Source: Xanthostigma xanthostigma (lineage: Eukaryota > Arthropoda > Insecta > Raphidioptera > Raphidiidae). From it: a stretch of DNA of 64,000 bases. Below the pieces are notes generated by a model. It was not told the origin of the DNA. It saw nothing but the letters and a program-made list of their open reading frames with translations, and searched no databases. The DNA lies in NCBI GenBank assembly GCA_963575645.1, contig OY754465.1, positions 46,898,401 through 46,962,400 of the forward strand, read 5' to 3'. The position numbers were made by a program, and so were the translations under genes. Positions within the stretch are counted from its first letter, which is position 1; each line of letters begins with the position of its first letter. Positions 44,085 through 53,582 of this stretch are shown piece after piece.

Positions 44085-44248
44085 TTGACAATAATGTACG
44101 CATTGTTGTGTACGCGGTTCCAGGAACAATGTGCGTATTTTTGTTTACGTGGTTCAAACAACATTAAACGTATTGTTGTTTACGTGGTTCCGACAACAAT
44201 GTGCGTATTGTTGTTTACGTGGTTCCGACAACAATGTGCTCTTTGTTT
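44085..44248 (-). repeat. 35-bp minisatellite in LTR-A U3
   Basis: About 4.7 units of 'gcgtattgttgtttacgtgg' plus 'ttccgacaacaatgt'. Each unit holds inverted ATTGTTGT and ACAACAAT words. It lies upstream of the LTR's TATA box, where enhancers sit. Confidence 0.9.
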
Positions 44249-44271
44249 CCAGCGGCGTCTTGTTACAATAT

Positions 44272-44656
44272 TATACTAAGCATCCATCACTACATTCATG
44301 TTCTTATGACTGTTATGTGCCGATACCAAATTACAGGATTTCGTTCATAAATAAGTACTCAAGATCTTCAAAATAATTAAATAAGGCTACTAACCACTTC
44401 GGTTCAAGAATAATTTAAAACCGAATGACAATACTTTCGATAAAAATATGCGAATAACATTTGCCGACTGTTCGTTACATAGTATGGAACTAAACTACTT
44501 ACGGCTAATGTTCTTTGACGCGTGCATCATTTAACGACTTTTATTCGAACAAGGCTAAATGATTACATAGGTTGCCTCGTTCCGTTAAATAGCAGTGGGG
44601 GTATGACGTCATCCGGTGAACCTGTCAATTGAATGCCTGGCAACGGGTGTTGTTTA
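44272..44656. other. No recognised feature
   Basis: No supported gene or repeat. Confidence 0.5.
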
Positions 44657-45062
44657 CAAACTTTCAGTGCCGGATTAACTTATACGATAACTACGCTGAA
44701 GCGTAGGGCGGCACTCGTCGGAGGGGCGGCAGGGACGGTCGCAAAAAAAATAAAATGATTTCTAACTAACGAAATGACGGTCTGTCTTGAACCTTCAATC
44801 GGAATAAGATATTACTAACTGATATAATATTAATATACACAGCACGTTATCAGGGGCGGGAGGCAACGTTTTCCCTCGAACATGAGTCTTGGTAGGATAA
44901 ATGAGAACCTAGTTCAAACCTGGTGTATTTGCGGGCTACTAAAGCAAATATATGCGGAATGATGGAATGATTTGAAAGTCGGGAAAACGCTAGCCTTAAG
45001 TGGGCGGCAAGCCTGTTTTAGCGTATAGGCGGCACTTGGTATAATCCGGCACTGCAAACTTT
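44657..45062. mobile_element. hAT element with perfect 8-bp target duplication
   Basis: The element spans 44665-45054 (390 bp), starts CAGTGCCGGATTAAC, ends 'ataatCCGGCACTG' and is flanked by CAAACTTT on both sides (44657-44664, 45055-45062). Inner words 'gggcggcactcg' and 'ggcggcacttgg' are also inverted. No transposase frame. Confidence 0.93.
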
Positions 45063-45102
45063 AATGGCAGTATTTAACAAATGTCAAAGAAACCAAAAAA
45101 CG

Positions 45103-45311
45103 GAATATTATAGTACTAACAGACGGTCGAACTTGGTTCGAAGCGGACAGCGGATCTGGTCCGCTCCGTACCAAATCTGTTCGTCTGTACAGTAGTCTGC
45201 GTGTCCGCCCGGTTCGATGGGAACAGATTCGGTCGTCTGTTGCAAGATCCGCCGTACCATGTCCGTTGTCGGACCGGACCAAGTTCGACCGTGTGTTAGC
45301 ACTATTATTTG
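45103..45311. mobile_element. GC-rich MITE
   Basis: About 199 bp with ends AGTACTAACAGACGGTCGAA and inverse of AGTGCTAACACACGGTCGAA. ATTAT lies next to both ends (a 5-bp duplication), though TA is an alternative reading. The interior has several 'gcggacagcgga' and 'ggtccg' words in both orientations. Open frames at 45061-45314 come from this MITE. Confidence 0.75.
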
Positions 45312-45472
45312 CAATAAATGGAATTTTAAGGAAACAAATTACATAATCCTAGTTAAATATAAATATTGCCACTACAAGTTGATAAAAATGTGAACGGTTC
45401 GCCAGCTGATGTCATTCCCGCGCTTATGCTTATTGGCCAGATGAAACGAGGCAAACTCTGTAATCTACTTAC

Positions 45473-45589
45473 CTTGGTGTTCGCATAATGTTGGAAGCCG
45501 TTTATTATTATCTGTTGTCCAAACATGCTATTCGACCAACGTTCATCTTGCACGCCATATAGTCTGGAGCCGTCCTTAGTAAATATCGA
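45473..45589 (-). CDS. Candidate host exon, 39 codons
   Basis: On the minus strand a 117-bp block is open in one frame (SIFTKDGSRLYGVQDERW, then SNSMFGQQIIINGFQHYANTK). It is preceded by an acceptor-like 'aattatatag' and followed by a strong donor AAG|GTAAGT (donor at 45467-45472). Its length is divisible by three, so the exon would be phase-symmetric. Composition is less AT-rich than the flanks and codon content looks natural. I do not recognise the protein. No partner exon was found in the window, and the polypyrimidine tract is weak, so this could be a relic or chance. Confidence 0.35.
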
Positions 45590-45914
45590 CTATATAATTA
45601 ACATGACTTTATTTTTACTGAAGTTTTTGAGAATAAATAGGATAATATTGGAACTTACTAATTGAAGCAAATGCTAAATTTTATATACGTTTGTCTACTT
45701 CTTCAGTTCAGGCAAGTTTGAAAGTTAGCGTCCGTGTTGATATTTCATTAAGTCCATCACACTCGTCATAATCAGTAGTCACCGTGACAAATATGAAAAT
45801 TTTGGTGAAATAAAAATCGCCATATAGTTTATTTATCTGACTTTAATTATGTTAACAAAATTGTGTTCTAAAATTTCAAATCAACTGTTAAAAAAACAAG
45901 TAAAAAAGTCACTA

Positions 45915-46125
45915 GGTTTTTGCGAAGCTTCTATCGACTGCTACGCGAAGTTGTGAACTCATCTTTAGGAGACAGAGACTCAACCACGCGTTCCGAGTCC
46001 GGTGCCCGGAGGCAAACTGGCTAGCGCACTGGAAGTAGGAAGGCGTCGGGCGAACAGCCCGAGAGCAGATCGACCACTGGGACCAGGTGCAGACCTCTAA
46101 AGAAACTGCAAGCGTGATCCGAATT
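45915..46125. other. GC-rich block of unknown origin
   Basis: A 200-bp GC-rich block with an 81-codon minus-strand frame spanning it (45912-46157), including CTWSQWSICS, reminiscent of the first half of a thrombospondin type-1 motif but lacking the following Cys-Gly pattern. The plus strand is interrupted by stops. It could be a transposon coding remnant or an old exon. Confidence 0.3.
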
Positions 46126-46231
46126 GTGAATATGTGTAGTACCTCACTGATATACACACATGTGCCTTGTATAGTAGACTCTTACTTAACAAGAGGAAAT
46201 ATACAAAGTGCTACGTTTGCTATCTGCACAT

Positions 46232-46613
46232 GGATATTTAATATAATAATAATAATGCGTTTAACGTCTGTTTCTCGACTTTATGTCATAACAGACGCCA
46301 TTCGCACCATTCTATTTTCCATTTATCACACTTCCCGTTTTTTTACATTTTTTCAACTTCAACTTATTGATAACAATGAGCAAATGAAGGAATTTTAGGA
46401 CATTAGGATAAGGTAGACAAATTTTGAGTTTATTTTGCTCTTGAATAAGGAACCATCACAATATTTATCTGGAATTGTTGAGGGAAACCATGGAAAACCT
46501 CAACAAGATGGCCGGTACGGGAATTACCACTTCTCGGCGAGAGGCAGCAGGAAAAAGTCCCAGTCATATCTGCCCCCGCCAGGATTCAAACCCGGTACCT
46601 CCTAAATGCGAAA
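46232..46613 (-). mobile_element. tRNA-derived SINE, 5'-truncated copy
   Basis: Reverse-oriented copy of the SINE at 38919-39347: (ATT)n tail at 46232-46251, body words 'gtctgttatgacataaagtc', 'atcttgttgaggttttccat' and 'cgccgagaagtggtaattc', B box near 46590. The A-box half of the head is missing. About 30 bp in the middle are deleted relative to the first copy. No duplication is identified. Confidence 0.88.
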
Positions 46614-47418
46614 ATATGTTTTCTTTTAAAAAATTATTAAAATTAAAAAAAATAAAATAAAACGCGTGCGTCTCACCCACATAATAGTCCAAGAGCTATC
46701 AAACACTTTTGGGTAGGTATTTGAGGTAACGTGAAAGTGTAGTGACAAAATGACAATAAATAACACAAATAAACGATAGAATTGTAAGAATAAAGTGAGA
46801 CTTATTTTATAACCTACAGGAATATATTGCAATGTTATTATCATTTTTAATGTTTATTGTTTGTTAATTACATGTATAGTTGCTGAGGAAGTTGCAATTA
46901 GCAACGATACGTCCAATTCCGTGCGATTTCAACATCAAATTAAATACAATTTTCAAAGTAAGGATTTGTGTTGCTTCATTTATTGATCCTGTGCCACGGA
47001 ATGCCAAGTGGGCGTTTACTGTATTTCTCAAGTAACTTCTGTCTCGATAAAAATACGTTTACATTGAGAAGTACACTTTGAAAGTTTCTAGTTTGACCAA
47101 CGTTTATGGGTAGTAAAACGAATAATGATGGTCATTTTATTCACATTTTTTTAAACAATGTCCATGTTATTATAAATCTGTTCAAGAATAAAGTATGCAA
47201 TTTGAATATTTTTTTTCTATTTTACAACTCTTGAAATTTGTTTTATTTTTTTATGTTCTTGATCGTAGTAGGTAGGTTATGTTTCTAGTGCGTGATGACA
47301 TATTATGGCGAATATGACGACAGTGAGTTTTAACAGTCACTTACTTGTGCCCATAATATAATCACAAGAATCATCAACCACGGGAGTCATAGAGTTTTTT
47401 TGGCTGATTTTACAAATT
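46614..47418. other. Unassigned, LINE 3'-UTR-like words
   Basis: 46880-46945 ('gctgaggaagttgcaattag', 'caacgatacgtccaattcc') resembles retrotransposon 3' regions of moths. No coding remnant. Confidence 0.3.
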
Positions 47419-47688
47419 TTGAAATTCTTGATAGCACGCGAGGAACCGCCATACTGTGAGACGTGTGAAACTCGAATCACCGTTTCACATATTTTAATTG
47501 AGTGTGTCCAGTTTAGGGACACACGACAGCAGATCGGATTGTCAAGTGATCTGTCTCTGATTTTACGGAATAACCCGGAAAATGTCCATCTGCTGTTTCG
47601 ACTTTTAAAAGAGACCGATTTCTTTGATTTTATTTATTTATTTGTTATTTGTTTTTGTTACTTGTTATTGTTTATTGTTAATTTATAG
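47419..47688 (+). pseudogene. LINE ORF2 C-terminal zinc-knuckle fragment
   Basis: Encodes REEPPYCETCETRITVSHIL then IECVQFRDTRQQIG and ENVHLLFRLLKETDFFDFI. This is the C-x2-C-x(n)-H-x4-C knuckle (C..C....T..HIL.EC) and trailing helix found after the RT or RNase H region of R1/I/jockey-type LINEs. Only the last 60-70 residues survive, so the insertion is 5'-truncated. The final part (hydrophobic, YLFVICFCYLL) is probably frame-through beyond the true end or a mutated stop. Confidence 0.8.
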
Positions 47689-47815
47689 AGTTTATACAAC
47701 TCCTTTTTTTGTTAACAGTTGTTGCTGATTTTTTGTTTTTATCTTTTATTCTGATGCTTTTTTATTATATAGACGCTGATGACCTCAGTTGTTGCGCGTC
47801 TATAATTCACAATTT
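47689..47815 (+). mobile_element. LINE 3' UTR with terminal hairpin
   Basis: Ends with 'agacgctgatgacctcagtt' and 'gttgcgcgtctataat' (about 47771-47808); AGACGC and GCGTCT can pair. The same end recurs at 23668-23712 and 50695-50737, so it is probably the RT recognition site of this family. Confidence 0.65.
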
Positions 47816-48206
47816 CTCTCTCACATAATTGGAAAAATGTTGATAGTTCAATTTTGAGCACGTTCACTTTCATTTGTAGGCTGCGCTTGATTTTTATACT
47901 TTTACTATGGAAATGGTAGTACGACTGTGTTTCGCATTCTTTTGTTTTATTTTACTCTACACTCCAAAATAGATCATTTTACAACTACTGTACAAACAGC
48001 TATTTTATAGGGCGCGATATGCAAAAAATATTGTTATTAAAATATTGTTATTAAATTAATTCTAATCATATTGCGTTCTTGTAAGTTACTTTCAGAAAAT
48101 GTACAAGGATTTAATAGCATTTTAATTTGGTATCATTTGAAATCATATGAACTACTGATAGTTTTATCCCTAAATTACCATCACAATGAATAGTGTACAA
48201 TGTACA

Positions 48207-49277
48207 TACAGTGTAAACTTTATATAGCGTCACTCAAGGAACTGTGCACTTTGTGGCGTTATTGAGATTTGTCGTTAAACGGAGAGAAGAAATAATCCAT
48301 TAATATTTTTTTTACTATAATATGTATTTACTCATAATATATAAAATTTACAACTGACCAACAAACATTCATACTGTAACAAAACTGCGGTAGTCCGTGG
48401 CGGAAATTATTTATTTACAAAAATATTTGTTTAACAAAACGGTAAAACACACAAACGAAAGCGTACCTACTTCTTTAACTTAACGAATAATAACGTTAAC
48501 AAAAACAAAACTAATAGTTCTAAATTATAAAATAAAAGACTAAGTAACAGAGAATAAAGAGTCACTAAATTATGTACAAAGAAATATTTACAACACAGAG
48601 GAACACAACACACTTGTCTATTCACTATAAGTCATTTATATAAAACCGTATTCATAATAAATTGCACTCACTAGAGTTAATTTTATTTCCACAGATTAAC
48701 TGAATTTATGTCGTAATGCCAGAGCACTGTGTCAACACAATGATCAGCTCCAATAACTGACCCCTGACTTGCTCACTCTGCTTCCTTATATAGTTTCTCG
48801 GTCTAATCTCTCGAATGATCTCCACACATCGAGTTCCTTTCCTTTACATGTGTGTGGGTCTCCAAGGTCGGGTGTTCGTTACCTGTCTCCATTGTTGTTG
48901 GTTGACCTTCGAGTATTGTATAGTCTTTTCTAGAAACTCCATAGGCGCATCACTGGGGGGGGGGATGCGCAACATAATTCTTTAGAGTTCATAGCCGTCC
49001 CAACTGGGGGGCGCAACAATATTATCACAACGCAGCTGAGCTAAACATATGAAAGATAATCCCAACAAACAAAAGAACAAATTTCTTGGAATCTTCGGCA
49101 CGCATGATGCCGACAACAAAGCAACAAAATGACAAACAAGTACTGTTTATTGCTTAATGATGACGTATTGTTGTCGTTATTATTAACAACAAGGTAAACC
49201 AAATAGAGTTATGTAATTTCGACATTTTAAGGAGTTTGTCGTTATATCGAGTGACGTTAAATGGAGTTTACACTGTA
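48207..49277. mobile_element. pogo-like MITE split by a solo LTR
   Basis: Ends CAGTGTAAACTTTATATAGC (48209) and the inverse of CAGTGTAAACTCCATTTAAC (ending 49275), with TA on each side. Inner 'gcgtcactc' words are also inverted. The LTR at 48375-49018 with its duplication lies inside. Without it the MITE would be about 419 bp, similar to the pogo-like element at 2316-2767. Confidence 0.8.
48371..49022 (-). mobile_element. Solo LTR, family LTR-A copy 2
   Basis: The LTR spans 48375-49018 (TGTAACAAAAC...GGGGGCGCAACA) with flanks ATAC and ATAT (one mismatch). Promoter on the minus strand: TATA at 48786-48792 and TCAGT at 48756-48760. The far U3 end has a G-run variant and a partial duplication ('atgcgcaaca' at 48965 and 'gcgcaaca' at 49011). 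Nested in the pogo-like MITE. Confidence 0.8.
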
Positions 49278-49825
49278 TTTTATGATCACGAGACTTCTCC
49301 TGTTTTATTATAGGCATGTATATCATACAATAATATTTTTCGACTATTATGGGAAAAAAAAAATATATTTTGGGTAGGTGTGCATCATAAATACTGTAAT
49401 GAATGGCTATAAACTTTTTTGAGGTGTATACAGTATGTAGTTGAAAAAAAACTGCATGCACTTTCTTAAATAGCGGAAGTAAATGCACTAAAATGTAAAC
49501 GCAGTACGAGAATAGAGTTATATATAACAACTACATGCATAAGTACATACATAGATTGGCTAGACTATGTATATAATGTACTTTATATAAACTGGCTAGT
49601 GGGCTGACGGTTGGCTCCAAGACTAAAAGCTTGATCATGCTAGTTATTCGATGTCTGGCCGGAATTGTCAATTTGGGATCACACATATCCCACACGGCCG
49701 GTCGAGAATACTTCACTGCTGTTACTACCTACATACAGGATGGTACTAAATATCAATAGATTATTCTATTTTGTACCCATTTTCCTTCTTTCGGGCTATT
49801 TTTTGACTGTATTGATACTCATTTT
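49278..49825. other. No recognised feature
   Basis: AT-rich. The 115-codon minus-strand frame (49183-49530) overlaps the MITE end and has no motif. Confidence 0.5.
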
Positions 49826-49981
49826 CCAAATCTTCTTGGTTTCTGGGCTTGTGGTCAAACTGCGGTAGACATTATTAAAGGCGACGTGACGTTAACTATG
49901 TCTACCGCAGTTGTAGGCGAAACGTTAGGTAGAAGTACCGATGAACCACGGTCACAAGCCCAGAAACCAAGAAGATTTGGA
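49826..49981. repeat. Nested hairpin
   Basis: Outer arms 'caaatcttcttggtttctgg' and 'ccagaaaccaagaagatttg' enclose a second pair, 'actgcggtagacat' and 'atgtctaccgcagt', around a centre containing 'gacgtgacgtt'. The 40-bp segment between right-arm parts is unpaired. Confidence 0.85.
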
Positions 49982-50044
49982 ACAACATCGGCCGTGTTTG
50001 ACTTGTTAACTTTTCCGTTTGTTTAGCTTCTGAATCTATCCTGT

Positions 50045-50272
50045 ATATTGTAATAAATCTGTTCTCGTCCGTGGTGGAAAATATTTATTTACAATAGTGA
50101 AACGTTAACGAAACAAATAAACAAACTAAAAAACACTTCTTTATAGCGTAACTGAAACAAAACAGCAGTTCTAATCGATAAAATAATAGATTAAGTAATG
50201 AATACAAAGTCACTATACAACTATATACACACGAACTTCTTTGTCGTCTCAACGGCGAGTTTGTTACAATAT
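50045..50272 (-). mobile_element. Solo LTR, family LTR-A copy 3 (internally deleted)
   Basis: The LTR spans 50049-50268 (TGTAATAAATC...GTTTGTTACA) with duplication ATAT on both sides (50045-50048, 50269-50272). Both ends match the copies at 59510 and 43696, but about 450 bp including the promoter are missing, so this LTR cannot drive transcription. Confidence 0.85.
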
Positions 50273-50694
50273 TATTTTTTTGGCCCATCGCTGTTATACT
50301 CCGTGTATAATGGTGACTTGAGTGTAGGAGGTGCTCAAAACTCATCCTGTCCGTTCCTTGCAGGAATCGAATCATTATGCATGAAACCAGAACTCATTCG
50401 TATGTAATAGTGAGTTCTGCAAATAGTTTATTATACTGCCAAAATGGATTTAAAATCTAATTCATTATTCATTTTTTCTTAAAAAGTTCCTTTATAATTA
50501 AATACTCTTGCGTAGTTACCAGTAGCCGTTCAAAACAACCAAAACCTTGGCACTTCATAATTTTAGTTTGAATTATTTTTTTTATATTTAACCAATATTT
50601 AATATTAGGAAATAGTGTAATAGTTGCATTACAAAAAAAGTGCGTACAGACTTAACGCAAGGAGTCGTTTAATTTTGATGTAATTTGTTAAAAA
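50273..50694. other. No recognised feature
   Basis: No supported gene. Confidence 0.5.
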
Positions 50695-50740
50695 AGACTA
50701 ATGTACTCGGTTGTTGAGCATCTATAATAAATTTAAAAAA
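50695..50740 (+). mobile_element. Diverged LINE 3' hairpin tail
   Basis: 'aagactaatgtactcggttg' then 'ttgagcatctataataa' aligns with the LINE end at 47771-47808 with several substitutions. Confidence 0.4.
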
Positions 50741-52147
50741 AACGCGTGAGCCTCACCGATATGAGCTCAGGGGTAAAGTAAGACTTCTTGATAGACTTCG
50801 GTGTTCAAGGAATATAAAACAACTTCACTACGAAAACGGAACTATTTATCTAACCTTTGTGAACATAGACTATAGAGTATTATTTTGAACGACCGACGTA
50901 TTGCAGTCGATGAATCGGTATTAGTTTTCTTTTGTTTTGTAGATTTGAAGATTATTTTTGTCTCTGTCTTTTCAGAGTCTCTTATTCATTTCATGGTGCA
51001 TTGAAATAACAAACCTTTTTCATCTGTACTTAAAAGCTTGTTGCTTTATCATTTATATTTTAATGCAAAAATGCAGTTTAAATTTTGTCATACATTTCTT
51101 ACTAGAATAATTAGCCTTTTTAATTTAATTTGAAATTAAAATTTATACTGAATGTTAATATTTACTTTAATTTTGCCATTTTGAATCTCACTGATGTTTT
51201 TACGTAGCCAATTTCCGAGTATTGATTGTTTTTAAAAAGAATCTCAAGTATCAAATATAGAATCTTCATCGATTGAAAACTAAAAGGAAAACAACTACAC
51301 CCTTTCAGTACTCTCCTAAAAATTTTCTAAAAAATGTAAATATTGTATTGAATATAAAATGAATTTTGTTGCATTTAATATAGGTACATCAAACACCTAT
51401 TTTATTTATACTACCTATTATAAATTATTTACTAGAAAATGATTTTTCAAACACGAAGCAAACGGTCGATAAAAATAGTTATTAAAGATGTATTTCTTGA
51501 AATATTAATGGGAGAAAAATAATTTATATAATATATGAAATAAAGTAATAATTTATATTAAATTAATATATCAAAAATAATCGATATGCCAAGAATTTTC
51601 ATATTGACAAGTCAAAATTAGAAAACAAATTTATATGTTCAAAAAGGATGTCCTTAATAAATTGACCCCCTAGATTTTCTAATAGGCCTCATTAAATCTA
51701 CTAAATCTAAGAGAAAATCTCTAAATCTGGCAACACTGCACCTTTTTCCGCCGTTATGATAAATCTAGTTTTGTCTAGGAAGAATTGGTTTAATTTAAAG
51801 CAGCATAATATTTAGGTTATTGTGCAACAATTTGCAACTAAAACTACCTTGACGATTCGTACATATAAGTAGGCCGTAGGGGAATTACCTAAATTGAAAT
51901 ATTGAGCACAACTTCGGTGTATCAACTGATAAAATATGAGCTCAACGGAACTTCAAACAGATGCAAAGTTTTAAATTTTAATTCAATAGTGAACAAGTGG
52001 AAGTGGGCAAAAAATGGCTTACAATATTTCACCCTTACAGACGAGTAAAACAAGCTTGTTTGCACACACCTGAATAGCGGTCGTGAAATGATACATTAAA
52101 CATCAGTGCTGTAAAGTTGCGTAAAGTAAGTGAAACGTAGTCGTGCA
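50741..52147. other. No recognised feature
   Basis: AT-rich sequence without supported features. Confidence 0.5.
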
Positions 52148-52428
52148 ACTATTTCCAGGGCCGTCTTTGTAACATGCGAGATCCTGGGCCGAAAAAAGCT
52201 TTGAGGTACTCTTAAGGAAATCGTACTGGGTCATGAATCTTTTAATAAGCTCTTTTTATCATACATTTTAATTTTTTTATTTTATTTTATTTAATTTGTT
52301 ACAATTGTTTATTTCTCCATTCAATTTATCATATTTTCGAGGTCTTGAATGTTAGGGGGTCTCTAATGTCTAGGAGCCCTGGGCCCGGGCCCGGTCGGCC
52401 CACACTTAAAGACGGCCCTGACCATTTC
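52148..52428. mobile_element. hAT MITE with 8-bp target duplication
   Basis: The element spans 52156-52420, starts CAGGGCCGTCTTTGTAA, ends TTAAAGACGGCCCTG and is flanked by ACTATTTC and ACCATTTC (one mismatch). Internal 'gggcccgggcccgg' near the right end. This end type is widespread among animal hAT MITEs. Confidence 0.9.
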
Positions 52429-52687
52429 CATAGTAAAACAAAGACACATAAAAAAGTAGAAGTAAACTTTGCTGAAAAGTGAACTGTCAAGAATTTTGAA
52501 ATTAAAGTGAAAAAATCTATTTTATAGGAAAAACACGCAAAAAATATATAGTATATATTTCGAATGTGTTGATATTATGGTTCAACTGTTAAAAATCGCT
52601 CGTTATTAACAAATTGTCCCACGTCGAAAATAATAACCGTCATTACACCTTCTATAATTTTGTTCGGTACCTACTTTTACATCTTCC

Positions 52688-52806
52688 CAAAATTTGGTTT
52701 TAATCCGTTCATCCATTTGACCTGTATCGTGTTCACAGACTAATAGACGCACAGAGTTTTTTCAAAAATATGTTTTTTTGGATTCGGGGAACCTCAAAAC
52801 GAAAAG
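52688..52806 (+). repeat. Dispersed repeat FB-C, partial copy
   Basis: Shares 'caaaatttggttttaatccg', 'tttgacctgtatcgtg', 'tcacagactaa', 'gacgcacagag' and 'ggattcggggaacctcaaaa' with 57140-57265. Only the 3' section of the longer repeat is present. Confidence 0.8.
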
Positions 52807-53292
52807 ATATTGTACAATTTTTGAAAAGTGATTTTTGACCTAAATTAGTACTATTCCCCACTTGTTGGTTGGAATGGTAAAAGGAATCAAAACATACAAA
52901 AAAAACATGATAATACACTGCAAAAACTGGCAGAAGCTACATTTTTCTTGGTTATTCTTTTTGTGTACTCGTTTCACACAAAAGTAAAGCTTTAATGTAA
53001 AAATGATCGGTGTATTTGTCAACTATATGATATCCGATGACACGTCCGTATCTATTTGTAATCAGCGGTGAGCTTTACACCTCGCCTTGCAGGTCGAACG
53101 GAAATTGCGGGTTTGACTGAACGTACAATCAAACTCGTCAATTTCTAACTATATCCGGTGCAAACAATCGTGTCTCTCTCTCTCGTTGCATACAGGTCGG
53201 GCGACTAAATATTCTTCCACATCCGATAAACTCGAACTCTATCCAGAAATATCAAAACATTTTGTTCTATATGAAATATATGTAAATAAATA
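52807..53292. other. No recognised feature
   Basis: A short CT-rich run at about 53172-53184. No supported gene. Confidence 0.5.
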
Positions 53293-53582
53293 AAATTATC
53301 GACCAATTTTTCAGACAATTTTATTAACAAAAATATATAATAATATTTCAACGTTTCGGTCCGGATTTGAATTTCGTCAGAATTGAAAAAAAATTAGTGT
53401 ATAATAAAATTCGCTTTATGATTTTTTATAATATCGAAATATTAAAGCGAATTTTATTATAAACTATTTATTAATTAATTTTTGTATTTTTTAGCTCAAT
53501 TCTGAAGAAAATCCAATTCAGACCGAAACGTTAATGTATATTTTTGTTAATATAATTGTCTGAAGAATTGGTCGAAAATTGT
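53293..53582. repeat. Palindromic element, about 130-bp arms
   Basis: Left 'gaccaatttttcagacaatt' through 'aacgtttcggtc', centre pair 'aataaaattcgcttta' and inverse, right arm ending 'ttgtctgaagaattggtc'. Arms differ by scattered substitutions and small gaps. No coding. Confidence 0.9.

Larger units (their letters stand above)
43692..44271 (-). mobile_element. Solo LTR, family LTR-A copy 1
   Basis: The LTR spans 43696-44267 (TGTAATG...TTGTTACA) with target duplication ATAT on both sides (43692-43695, 44268-44271). Orientation is minus: a TATA box (44023-44029) is followed about 30 bases downstream by TCAGT (43994-43998), a typical arthropod initiator. U3 contains a 35-bp minisatellite at 44085-44248. 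No internal retrotransposon sequence flanks it. The 4-bp duplication fits Ty3/gypsy or BEL-type elements. Confidence 0.85.

Noticed and set aside
44010..44376. Frames of 81-89 codons with repeated VVYVVPTT-like peptides
   Set aside because: Products of the 35-bp minisatellite in a solo LTR.
45061..45314. GC-rich frames of 68 and 73 codons
   Set aside because: They lie within a MITE with clear inverted ends.
46087..46398. 103-codon plus-strand frame
   Set aside because: Most of it is the reverse strand of the truncated SINE.
49183..49530. 115-codon minus-strand frame
   Set aside because: It overlaps the end of the pogo-like MITE and has no recognisable features.
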